8,806 bases of DNA, taken from positions 1 through 8,806 of the forward strand of contig DBMH01000292.1 in the NCBI GenBank assembly GCA_002297645.1. The letters are read 5' to 3'. A model generated the notes under the pieces. It was given only the letters and a program-made list of their open reading frames with translations, ran no database searches and was not told the origin of the DNA. The stretch is from Rhodanobacteraceae bacterium UBA703 (GTDB lineage: Bacteria > Pseudomonadota > Gammaproteobacteria > Xanthomonadales > Rhodanobacteraceae). The translations under genes were made by a program, and so were the position numbers. This document shows positions 1 to 5,372 of the stretch, one piece after another (position 1 is the first letter of the stretch; each line of letters opens with the position of its first letter).

Positions 1-632
1 GGTGTCGTTCCCGCCGTCTGGGTGCGTGCCGACGCAGCAGCAGCCTGCTGCTGTGCCTGCAACTGCTCGCGCTCGGCCTGCCGGCGCTTCGCATCCAGCT
101 TGCTGCGCAGGATCGTCAGGCTGTAGTTGCTCGAATCGGCCTTGGAGAGCAGGTCGATGATGCGGTTCGCCTCGTCGTAGTTGCCCTGGTTGATCTGGTC
201 TTCCGCGCCGCCCGTCGCGAACGGGAACAGCTCGCGCACCGCATCCAGTGCGGTCGAATCATTGGGTCGACGCGCCATGATCGCCAGATAGAACTCCAGC
301 GCATTGTTTCCGGGCGGAGCCACCATGCGATTCGCGCTCATCGCGCTGCGCGCTGCCTTGTAGAGCTGGTCGACGCTCAGTTCCGAAGTCGGCAGGCTGG
401 CTTCTTCGCCGCCGCTCTCGGCTTCCGCCGATGCCGGGCCGCCCGCCGGGGCGATCAGGGACGAACCGCTGCGATTGACGAACCACCAGGCTGCGGCCGC
501 GATTACGGCCGCCAGGATCAGCAGCAGTACGAGCTGTACGGCCGAAACCGCCCCGTGCTGCCGACTGCCGCCGATGTTTCCCATTCGCCCGTTCACGAAT
601 GAAACACGCTGCTTGCTGCTCACTCCCGACAT
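1..632 (-). CDS. TonB-family energy transducer, N-terminal part (partial at window edge)
   Basis: The 210 visible codons start at the ATG at 632, with GGGGGAAA about 3 nt upstream; Met17 is an alternative start. Residues 1-28 are cytoplasmic. Residues about 31-52 (AVQLVLLLILAAVIAAAAWWF) are a single membrane anchor, the inside-to-outside topology usual for TonB. A Gly/Ala/Glu linker (60-80) leads to a helical periplasmic segment (85-180, including LYKAARSAMSANRMVAPPGNNALE and LFPFATGGAEDQINQG), then a charged Gln/Ala-rich stretch (180-205). I recall this segment from Xanthomonadales proteins annotated as energy transducer TonB. The C-terminal TonB domain that would prove it lies outside the window. 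Such proteins couple the inner-membrane proton gradient (ExbB/ExbD) to outer-membrane receptors. The segment has a TPR-like look, so another membrane-anchored helical-repeat protein is possible. Confidence 0.6.
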   Translation of the reverse strand, partial: MSGVSSKQRVSFVNGRMGNIGGSRQHGAVSAVQLVLLLILAAVIAAAAWWFVNRSGSSLIAPAGGPASAEAESGGEEASLPTSELSVDQLYKAARSAMSANRMVAPPGNNALEFYLAIMARRPNDSTALDAVRELFPFATGGAEDQINQGNYDEANRIIDLLSKADSSNYSLTILRSKLDAKRRQAEREQLQAQQQAAAASARTQTAGTT

Positions 633-692
633 GCTTTCCCCCTGGGTCTTGCGTCTGTGGATACGCTGCATGGCGCACAGATTCGCCGGGGA

Positions 693-698
693 AATATA
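693..698 (-). promoter_or_regulatory. Candidate -10 element for the TonB-like gene
   Basis: On the minus strand TATATT (5/6 to TATAAT) lies about 60 nt upstream of the start codon, in an AT-rich island within GC-rich DNA. No convincing -35 is present at 16-18 nt, so this is weak. The divergent 633-844 spacer also holds a small CCCCG-TTT-CGGGG hairpin (736-748). I see no convincing rightward promoter for the DUF883 operon. Confidence 0.25.
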
Positions 699-844
699 AC
701 GCAGTTCACGGAATCACCCTATTCCGGCGGCCCCGCCCCGTTTCGGGGAACCGTTCAGTCATTCGTCCTTAAGCTGACGGGACATCCGCGATGGATGGCG
801 CGGACATCGAAAGATCCATCCCGACCGCACGAGAGGAATCCGTC

Positions 845-1141
845 ATGGCGAGCGTACGCGAAGTCAAACAGAAGCTGGATGAAGCAGGCACCGAGACGGC
901 GGAAGCCGCGAAGGAAAGCATGGAGAGCCTCCGCGGCGAACTGCACCGGCTGAAGGAGAAGCTGCGTGCGAACGGTGCCCAGTTGGAGGACGACCTGCAG
1001 GATGCCGGCGAACGCTTCGTCGACGGGGCGAAGAAGTTCGGTTCCGCGGCGGCGGAGCAGATCCGCGAACATCCGCTCGCCGCGTTCGGCGTCGCGTTCG
1101 CCGCCGGCGTCGTTCTTTCGCGCCTGTTCCGCAGCCGCTGA
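845..1141 (+). CDS. DUF883 / YqjD-ElaB-like membrane-anchored protein
   Basis: A 98-residue protein. The ATG at 845 is preferred over an in-frame ATG at 791 because GAGAGGAA lies 7-8 nt before it. Residues 4-75 form a charged amphipathic helix region (VKQKLDEAGTETAEAAKESME...LHRLKEKL), likely a coiled coil. A single C-terminal membrane segment follows (REHPLAAFGVAFAAGVVLSRLF, about 74-95), ending in a basic RSR tail. This layout, including the E-H/N-P motif before the anchor, is that of the DUF883 family. In E. coli, YqjD and ElaB are inner-membrane, stationary-phase proteins reported to associate with ribosomes. Its stop overlaps the next start by one base (TGATG), so it heads a three-gene operon. 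The family call is secure; ribosome binding here is only by analogy. Confidence 0.85.
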   Translation: MASVREVKQKLDEAGTETAEAAKESMESLRGELHRLKEKLRANGAQLEDDLQDAGERFVDGAKKFGSAAAEQIREHPLAAFGVAFAAGVVLSRLFRSR

Positions 1142-1566
1142 TGGAGACATCCGACACGCCGACGGACACGCCGACGGATCGGCCGCCTCGCCCTTCGCGG
1201 GAGGGCCTGTTCGCGGAGGCCGGCGCAGCGCTGGAACAAACGATCCGCGTCGCGGAAGCCGCACTCGCGCTGCTGCGTGCCGAGCTTCGTCTCGCGCGCA
1301 GCAGCGCGGTCGCCCTGGTCTGGCTGACGTTGCTGCTGATCTTCCTCGGCGTCGGCGCCTGGCTGTTCACCAGTGCCGCCATCGCTGCGGGCCTTTACGA
1401 GCTGACCGGCAATCTCTTCTACGGCATCGGCGGCGTCGCGCTGATGAACGTCGCGGGCATCGCATGGGTGCTCCTGACGATGCGGCGCTGCTGGAACGAT
1501 CTCACGATGCCGCGTACGCGGCGCCTGATCGAGGAGATGAAGGAGCCCCGGCATGAGTCGCCGTGA
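1141..1566 (+). CDS. YqjE-like / phage-holin-III superfamily membrane protein
   Basis: A 141-residue protein starting at an ATG that shares its A with the upstream TGA, so translation is probably coupled. Residues 1-22 are a Thr/Pro/Asp-rich tail encoded by a near-perfect GACACGCCGACG duplication. Residues 24-54 are amphipathic and Ala/Leu/Arg-rich. Two membrane segments follow at about 57-87 and 92-114, then a basic cytoplasmic end. The two-helix hairpin, length and position directly after a DUF883 gene match the YqjE family, which databases often name 'phage holin family protein'. That name reflects superfamily membership, not lysis: no endolysin or phage gene is nearby. Function is unknown; it is probably an envelope protein acting with its two neighbours. 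Confidence 0.75.
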   Translation: METSDTPTDTPTDRPPRPSREGLFAEAGAALEQTIRVAEAALALLRAELRLARSSAVALVWLTLLLIFLGVGAWLFTSAAIAAGLYELTGNLFYGIGGVALMNVAGIAWVLLTMRRCWNDLTMPRTRRLIEEMKEPRHESP

Positions 1567-1846
1567 ATGCCGACGCGCCGTCCAGCGGGCGGAAAAAAAA
1601 CTGGAGCGCGAACAACTGCGCTGGCAGTCACGCACATTCGCGCTGCGCGAGCACGTCCGGCGCCATCGTCTCGCGTGGCTGCTGGGTGGTGGACTGGGAG
1701 CCGGCTTCGTGACCGGCCTGATTCCGTGGCGAGCCGGCGCAAGCCTGGGGCGGCTCGCCATGAGCCTCTCGACCGTACTGCTGCGCTCGCCACTCGGCCT
1801 GTCGATGGTGCAGTCGGCTCGGCGCCGCCTCACCCGGAACGACTGA
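1553..1846 (+). CDS. Small basic membrane protein in the YqjK position
   Basis: A 97-residue protein. The ATG at 1553 lies 14 nt inside the previous gene, with AAGGAG 8 nt upstream. Residues 1-40 are very Arg/Lys-rich (MSRRECRRAVQRAEKKLERE...LREHVRRHRL), a cytoplasmic amphipathic helix. A Gly-rich hydrophobic segment follows (AWLLGGGLGAGFVTGLIP, 41-58), then a second weaker one (about 65-86). It is the third gene of the cassette, as yqjK is in E. coli (yqjD-yqjE-yqjK). I assign it by position and type; I do not see strong residue-level similarity. The gene carries an A8 run at 1593-1600. Confidence 0.65.
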   Translation: MSRRECRRAVQRAEKKLEREQLRWQSRTFALREHVRRHRLAWLLGGGLGAGFVTGLIPWRAGASLGRLAMSLSTVLLRSPLGLSMVQSARRRLTRND

Positions 1847-2127
1847 GGACGCGCTTCGCGGAAGATGCGCCGCCGTCGTCGACGCGGATTCCACGTTCGC
1901 GGGAAGATCCCGTCACGTCGTTGCGGACGGCGGAGAGGCGAGGCGAGAAAGGGGGGAAGGCTTCCAAATACTCTCCCTGCGCTGGGCAACCGCAGGGAGA
2001 GGAATTTTGGACAGCACAGCACGGTGTGCTGGTACCACGTGATGCATTTCGCTCGATTGCCGTCGGCCTCCGTCCAATCTCGGATCGAGGCCGCGGCGGT
2101 CGTCGACGCTTCATCGCGACGACGACG
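1847..2127. other. Gene-free spacer between converging transcription units
   Basis: About 280 nt between the YqjK-like gene and the end of metJ, which is transcribed toward it. Overlapping long open frames here are Arg-rich and have no recognisable domain. It contains the 1971-2001 hairpin and a smaller one, CAGCAC-GGT-GTGCTG (2017-2031). Otherwise I see nothing in it. Confidence 0.6.
1971..2001. repeat. 11-bp perfect inverted repeat (hairpin)
   Basis: The arms CTCTCCCTGCG (1971-1981) and CGCAGGGAGAG (1991-2001) enclose a 9-nt loop. It lies about 125 nt after the rightward three-gene operon and is followed by only four T (GGAATTTTGG). It could be a weak terminator for that operon. It could also be a member of the dispersed CTCTCCC/GGGAGAG intergenic palindromes seen in many GC-rich proteobacteria. 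A single copy in the window cannot decide. Confidence 0.5.
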
Positions 2128-2149
2128 AAAAGGCCTGGACTCAGGCCTT
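2128..2149 (-). terminator. Intrinsic terminator of metJ, containing its stop codon
   Basis: On the minus strand AAGGCCTG-AGTC-CAGGCCTT forms an 8-bp perfect stem with a 4-nt loop, followed by a T tract that runs into the stem end. The metJ TGA (2141-2143) lies in the loop and stem, so the hairpin begins inside the last codons. On the plus strand it is followed by CTTCTT, so it may also stop rightward readthrough. Confidence 0.75.
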
Positions 2150-2602
2150 CTTCTTGGCAGCGGCCTTCTTGACCGTGGCCTTCTTGGCAGCAACCTTCTT
2201 GACGACCTTCTTCGCAGCCGGCTTCTTCGCGGCGGCGGTCTTGCGGGCGGTGGCGGTCTTCGCCTTCGCCGTGGTCTTCTTCACGGCAGCCTTCTTGACC
2301 GTAGCCTTCTTGGCAACAGCCTTCTTGGCGGCGGGTTTCTTCTTCGCAGCAGCTTTCTTCATAGCCATATCGCGTCTTAGCTCCTCGTCAGTTGGCAGTG
2401 GTTGCCCAGTAAAAGCGTGTAGGAATGCTTCGCACAGCAGATCGCTGTTGGTGGCGTGGCGCAGATTCGAAACCTGACGCCGGGTCCGCTCGTCGGACAG
2501 AAGCTTCAAGATGTGAAAGGGAACCGACACCGTGATCTTCTTCACCGCCCCGGCTTTCGTGCCGTGCTCAATATATGGGTCGATGAAGCGCGCTGCAGTC
2601 AT
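2141..2602 (-). CDS. metJ: Methionine repressor MetJ with a histone-H1/AlgP-like Lys/Ala tail
   Basis: A 153-residue protein with its ATG at 2602 and AAAGGAA about 4 nt upstream. Residues 9-78 are unmistakable MetJ: PYIEHG, the DNA-contacting ribbon VKKITVSVP (K22 and T24 align with E. coli K23 and T25), helix A (ILKLLSDERTRRQVSNLRHATNSD), then LLCEAFLHAFTGQPLPTDEELRRD with the conserved Glu58 and Phe64 of the corepressor region. MetJ dimers bind tandem 8-bp met boxes with S-adenosylmethionine and repress methionine biosynthesis. At the point where the E. coli protein continues with about 25 residues (helix C), this one switches to MAMKK and a 75-residue tail. The tail has 29 Lys, mostly as xxxKK pentads, and no acidic residue, as in H1-like and AlgP proteins. 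The frame is continuous through the junction. The tail should bind DNA non-specifically; its effect on repression is inference. Confidence 0.9.
   Translation of the reverse strand: MTAARFIDPYIEHGTKAGAVKKITVSVPFHILKLLSDERTRRQVSNLRHATNSDLLCEAFLHAFTGQPLPTDEELRRDMAMKKAAAKKKPAAKKAVAKKATVKKAAVKKTTAKAKTATARKTAAAKKPAAKKVVKKVAAKKATVKKAAAKKKA
2144..2368 (-). repeat. Degenerate 15-nt repeat array encoding (x)3KK pentads
   Basis: Codons 79-153 of the metJ fusion form a degenerate 15-nt-period repeat. Most units encode three small residues (A, V, T or P) followed by KK. Units such as ATVKK, PAAKK, AAAKK and AAVKK recur. Arrays like this vary in copy number between strains in other Lys/Ala-rich bacterial proteins. 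The period slips to shorter units at VVKK and the TATARK region. Confidence 0.7.
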
Positions 2603-2634
2603 GATTCCTTTATTCGTTTGTCACGCCGGCGCAG

Positions 2635-2663
2635 AAGCTATTACTGTCGTTTGCGCGTGTCAA
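2635..2663 (-). promoter_or_regulatory. Probable metJ-proximal promoter
   Basis: On the minus strand a perfect -35 TTGACA (2658-2663) is followed after 17 nt by TAGCTT (2635-2640, 3/6 to TATAAT). Initiation near 2628 would give a leader of about 26 nt containing the AAAGGAA ribosome-binding site. The consensus -35 and spacing support it; the -10 is poor. It does not overlap the met boxes, which lie about 110 nt further upstream. Confidence 0.5.
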
Positions 2664-2773
2664 CAAATTTCTCAGAGGAAACAAGCAGTTCCCACACACC
2701 GCCGAGCCGCTCGAAACACCCTTCCCCGAGCGCTTTCGACGCCCCGCGAACGGCCACCGGAGAATCGACATTA

Positions 2774-2789
2774 AGACGTATAGACGTCT
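2774..2789. promoter_or_regulatory. Tandem met box (MetJ operator)
   Basis: AGACGTAT (2774-2781) directly abuts AGACGTCT (2782-2789). The second matches the E. coli met-box consensus 8/8 and the first 7/8. MetJ binds at least two adjacent 8-mers, and the DNA-contacting ribbon of the MetJ encoded here is conserved. Flanking 8-mers in register are weak (4/8 on the left, 3/8 on the right). The motif is palindromic, so it does not show which transcript it controls. It could serve an upstream metJ promoter or a rightward one: TCGACA at 2765-2770 resembles a -35, followed by TCTATT at 2787-2792 as a poor -10. Confidence 0.8.
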
Positions 2790-3122
2790 ATTTATTTTCG
2801 ATCGAAATATCCGAAAGAAAGCAGGAAACCCGCTGAATTGAGGGGTTTTGCGTCGTACACGCCACGCCGTACGCGCACGACACGCACGACGCACCGCATC
2901 GACGCCGACGACGCGACGGGAGCCTCGACGCCCGCCCGGCGAGCCGTCGCCGCTCGGCAACGGCAAGTGAACGGACGAAAAGATTTCTTGCACGCCGACG
3001 TCGAGGAAAGGCTCGAGGCTCGCCGCTTCGACGTCTGCCGACACCACGTCGGAATCGAGCGCATGGCACCGACCTTCGACGCTTCGCCGTCCTGTGCGAC
3101 CGTGAAGTACGTAGCGACGCGC

Positions 3123-3149
3123 AAAAAAAAAGCGCACCGAAGTGCGCTT
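3123..3149 (-). terminator. Rho-independent terminator after gcvH
   Basis: Read on the minus strand, AAGCGCAC-TTCG-GTGCGCTT is an 8-bp stem with a stable UUCG tetraloop, running straight into nine T (plus-strand A9 at 3123-3131). It lies 27 nt past the gcvH stop. This is a textbook intrinsic terminator. Confidence 0.95.
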
Positions 3150-3175
3150 CTCTTCCGACATCGTGTCGAAGCGGA

Positions 3176-3574
3176 TCAGTGATCTTCGTTCTCGATCAAT
3201 TCGGCGTAGGCGTCCGGATCGAGCAGTTCGGCCTGCTCCTCGGCAAGGTTGTCCGGCTTGATCACGAACAGCCAGCCTTCGCCGAAGGCGTCCTCGTTGA
3301 TCGTTTCCGGCTTGTCCGGAAGGGATTCGTTGACCGCGACGATCTCGCCGGAAACCGGCGCATAGACGTCGGAAGCGGCTTTCACCGATTCGACCACGGC
3401 GACGGCGTTGCCGGCCTTCACCGTATCGCCGACGCTCGGCAGCTCGACATAGACGAGATCGCCGAGCAGCCCCTGCGCGTGATCGGAAATGCCGCAGGTG
3501 ACGGTGCCCTTGTCTTCGACGCGCGCCCACTCGTGGGACTTCATGAATTTCAGATCGCCGGGAATCTCTTGCAT
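3176..3574 (-). CDS. gcvH: Glycine cleavage system H protein
   Basis: A 132-residue protein, close to the family's usual 125-130, with its ATG at 3574 and AAGGA 8 nt upstream. It is the lipoyl carrier of the glycine cleavage complex. It takes the aminomethyl group from the P protein, hands it to the T protein, and is reoxidised by lipoamide dehydrogenase. The lipoylation site is Lys65 in AVVESVKAASDVYAPVSGEI, at the same position as in E. coli. Other conserved parts are KSHEW (12-16), GISDHAQGLLGDLVYVELP (28-46), LPDKPETINEDAFGEGWLF and the acidic C-terminus. It follows gcvT by 77 nt on the same strand. Nothing is broken; the call is secure. Confidence 0.97.
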   Translation of the reverse strand: MQEIPGDLKFMKSHEWARVEDKGTVTCGISDHAQGLLGDLVYVELPSVGDTVKAGNAVAVVESVKAASDVYAPVSGEIVAVNESLPDKPETINEDAFGEGWLFVIKPDNLAEEQAELLDPDAYAELIENEDH

Positions 3575-3614
3575 GGCTCAGGTCCTTGGGTTCGGGGAGC
3601 GCCGTTCGGCGCGG

Positions 3615-3620
3615 ATTCTA
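3615..3620 (-). promoter_or_regulatory. Candidate -10 for gcvH inside the gcvT-gcvH gap
   Basis: On the minus strand TAGAAT (5/6 to TATAAT) lies 41 nt before the gcvH start, with only a weak -35 (GTCGCA-like) upstream. Two small hairpins flank it: GCGCC-GAAC-GGCGC at 3599-3612, and CGCAC/GTGCG just upstream. H protein may therefore be made both from the gcvT transcript and separately. The evidence is slight. Confidence 0.3.
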
Positions 3621-3651
3621 CAACGCCGCACGAACGGTGCGACGGAAATGT

Positions 3652-4752
3652 TCAGATGCCTTCGATGGCCTTGCCGTCCCTGACGAACGGGTACTTCACG
3701 ATGCGCACCGGCACCAGCTTGCCGCGGATGTCCACCTGCAAGTCGCCCGTCGTCCCGGCGGGCACGCGCGCGAACGCGATCGACTTGCCGAGCGTCGGGG
3801 AGAAGCTGCCGGACAGGATCTCGCCGTCGCCGTTCGCGGTGACCACGCGCTGGCCATGGCGCAGAACGCCCTTCTCGTCCATCACGATGCCGACCATGAC
3901 GCCGTGATCGCCGGCCGCCTTCTGCTGCTCGAGCACGGAGCGGCCGATGAAATCACGCCCTTCGTCGAGCGAAACGGTCCAGCCGAGATTCGCCTCCCAT
4001 GGCGTCACCGTTTCGTCCATGTCCTGGCCGTAGAGATTCATGCCGGCCTCGAGGCGCAGGGTGTCGCGGGCACCGAGACCGGCCGGTGCGACACCGGCCT
4101 CCTTCAAGCGATTCCACAGGCCGACGGCCTGCGCCTCCGGCACGACGATCTCGAAACCGTCTTCGCCGGTGTAACCGGTGCGCGCGATGAAGAGCGTCAT
4201 CGCGTCGGGCCCCTCGCCCTCGATCGCGGCGAACTTGCCGAGCTTCTCGGCCCTGGCCCGGCTTTCCGCCGGCAGCAGGTCCAGCACCTTCGCCCGCGCA
4301 TTCGGCCCCTGCACCGCGATCATCGCGAGTTCCGGACGCTCGCGGACCTCCACGCCGAACGACGCGGCCTGGCGCTCGATCCACGCGAGATCCTTGTCGC
4401 GCGTCGCCGCGTTCACCACGACCCGGAAGAAATCCTCGGACAGGAAATAGACGATCAGGTCGTCGATCACGCCGCCCTGTTCGTTGAGCATGCAGGAGTA
4501 CAGCGCCTTGCCGGACGTCTTCAGCTTGTCGATGTTGTTGGCGAGCAGACGGCGCAGGAACTCCCGCGTACGAGCGCCGCGCAGGTCGACCACGGTCATG
4601 TGCGAGACATCGAACATGCCGGCGTCGCGGCGCACCGCATGATGCTCCTCGATCTGCGAGCCGTAGTTCAGCGGCATGTCCCAGCCGCCGAAATCCACCA
4701 TCTTCGCGCCGAGCGCGCGATGGGCTTCGTTGAGGATCGTCTTCTGCGTCAT
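3652..4752 (-). CDS. gcvT: Aminomethyltransferase (glycine cleavage system T protein)
   Basis: A 366-residue protein (E. coli 364). It releases ammonia from the aminomethyl group on lipoyl-H protein and passes the methylene to tetrahydrofolate, giving 5,10-methylene-THF. It aligns with E. coli GcvT along its whole length: MVDFGGWDMPLNYGSQIEEHHAVRRDAGMFDVSHM at the N-terminus, GGVIDDLIVY (93-102, with the family's catalytic Asp), MIAVQGPNA, TGYTGEDGFEI (192-202), GLGARDTLRLEAGMNLYGQDMDE (225-247), and FSPTLGKSIAFARVP near the end. The frame stays open far upstream, but the ATG at 4752 aligns with the E. coli start and has a promoter just before it. The ribosome-binding site is weak. gcvH follows; gcvP is not in the window. 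Confidence 0.97.
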   Translation of the reverse strand: MTQKTILNEAHRALGAKMVDFGGWDMPLNYGSQIEEHHAVRRDAGMFDVSHMTVVDLRGARTREFLRRLLANNIDKLKTSGKALYSCMLNEQGGVIDDLIVYFLSEDFFRVVVNAATRDKDLAWIERQAASFGVEVRERPELAMIAVQGPNARAKVLDLLPAESRARAEKLGKFAAIEGEGPDAMTLFIARTGYTGEDGFEIVVPEAQAVGLWNRLKEAGVAPAGLGARDTLRLEAGMNLYGQDMDETVTPWEANLGWTVSLDEGRDFIGRSVLEQQKAAGDHGVMVGIVMDEKGVLRHGQRVVTANGDGEILSGSFSPTLGKSIAFARVPAGTTGDLQVDIRGKLVPVRIVKYPFVRDGKAIEGI

Positions 4753-4782
4753 GTCGGAATGCGCCTGCGGAAACGGGCGCGC

Positions 4783-4811
4783 ATTATCGCGGGAAGGGCG
4801 ACGGATGTCTT
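4783..4811 (-). promoter_or_regulatory. Probable gcvT promoter
   Basis: On the minus strand AAGACA (4806-4811, 4/6) is followed after exactly 17 nt by GATAAT (4783-4788, 5/6). Initiation near 4776 would give a leader of about 24 nt. The elements sit in the 128-nt gap between the YcxB-like gene and gcvT. That leader is too short for a glycine riboswitch. Confidence 0.55.
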
Positions 4812-4880
4812 TGCTTCCATCGCTCCGCCGATGCGGAAATCCGACTCGCATTCGCCGCCGACGCGCGAACCGGCGGACCG

Positions 4881-5372
4881 TCAGCTCCGGATGCGATCCA
4901 GGTACGGCCGGATCGACCGCGACGATTCGCCGCCGAAGGCGCGCTTGGGCAGCATCTGGAACAGGACATCCGACTGGTAGAGCAGCACGAGGCGCTCGTT
5001 CTCCTTCTTCCTGAGGTACTCGCTCCACGGAGTCGCCCCCTGCCCTCTCCGTCCGCGAATCGAGAGCCCGTCCTCGTCCCAGGTCAACTCGTAGCCGTCG
5101 TGCAGCGACTTCTGCTGCGCGAACATGCGCCGCGCCTTCCACGGAAGGTAGAAGGTCCGCGACAGCCCGTAGCAGACGAGCGAGCCGACGGCGCCACCGA
5201 GCACGCCTCCCGCGAGGATCGCCGGCCAGCCCGGAAACGACACGAACAACACAACGGCCGCGACGAAAGCCAGCGCGACGTGAACGAGCCATCGCCGCAG
5301 CGACCACGTGGCGTGCAGACCGAGGGCGGAAACGTAGTCGTCCGCCTGGTACTCGAGAAGGACCGGCGTCAC
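4881..5372 (-). CDS. YcxB-like membrane protein
   Basis: A 163-residue protein. I place the start at the GTG at 5372, which overlaps the upstream NfeD stop in a GTGA quartet with AAGG 5 nt before it. Longer in-frame starts would lie inside the NfeD gene. Residues 1-26 open with LLEYQADDYVSALGLHATWSL. Two membrane helices follow (about 27-46 and 50-70), then a basic loop (SRTFYLPWKARRMFAQQKSLHDG) and a soluble C-terminal domain with YELTWDEDGLSIRGRRGQGATPWSEYLRKKENERLVLLYQSDVLFQMLPKRAF. That pattern (two helices, a 'dGl...g...w.....' strand region and 'lP..af') is that of the YcxB/YcxB-like C-terminal family. Function is unknown. It is the last gene of the SPFH-NfeD operon. Confidence 0.75.
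   Translation of the reverse strand: MTPVLLEYQADDYVSALGLHATWSLRRWLVHVALAFVAAVVLFVSFPGWPAILAGGVLGGAVGSLVCYGLSRTFYLPWKARRMFAQQKSLHDGYELTWDEDGLSIRGRRGQGATPWSEYLRKKENERLVLLYQSDVLFQMLPKRAFGGESSRSIRPYLDRIRS

Larger units (their letters stand above)
2603..3122. other. Intergenic region with met operator and no recognised gene
   Basis: Between the metJ start and the gcvH terminator there are 520 nt (573 to the gcvH stop). The metJ side is comparatively AT-rich and holds the metJ promoter and the met boxes. From about 2840 to 3120 the DNA is GC-rich with many GACG/CGAC words. Open frames cross it on both strands, including a TTG-initiated rightward frame 2838-3182 of 114 codons, but they are Arg/Thr/Ala-rich with no domain I recognise. 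The rightward frame would run into the gcvH stop. A MetJ-controlled small RNA, a short unknown gene or decayed coding sequence are all possible. Confidence 0.5.

Noticed and set aside
1141..1566. Phage holin as a sign of prophage
   Set aside because: The 'holin' name is a superfamily label for YqjE-type proteins; no phage genes, integrase or attachment site are nearby.
769..2193. A 474-codon leftward open frame across the three-gene cassette
   Set aside because: Arg/Pro-rich translation typical of stop-poor GC-rich shadow frames; the plus-strand genes have good start signals and overlaps.
2144..2368. CRISPR-like or satellite repeat array
   Set aside because: The 15-nt periodicity is explained by codons for xxxKK in a continuous reading frame; there are no spacers.
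2930..2975. SAH-riboswitch-like words (CTCGGCAACGGC)
   Set aside because: Only a short superficial match, without the paired flanks, and not upstream of ahcY or any other methionine-cycle gene.
3029..3036. A second met-box-like octamer, CGACGTCT
   Set aside because: 7/8 match, but single, with no adjacent box, in DNA rich in GACG words; MetJ needs tandem boxes.
2838..3182. A rightward protein-coding gene under the met box
   Set aside because: Not called as a CDS: TTG start, no domain recognised, odd composition and an end inside the gcvH stop. Kept only as a finding.
3586..4980. A 464-codon rightward open frame
   Set aside because: It is the complement of gcvT in high-GC DNA; its His/Arg-rich product has no domain, while the opposite strand has clear GcvT motifs.
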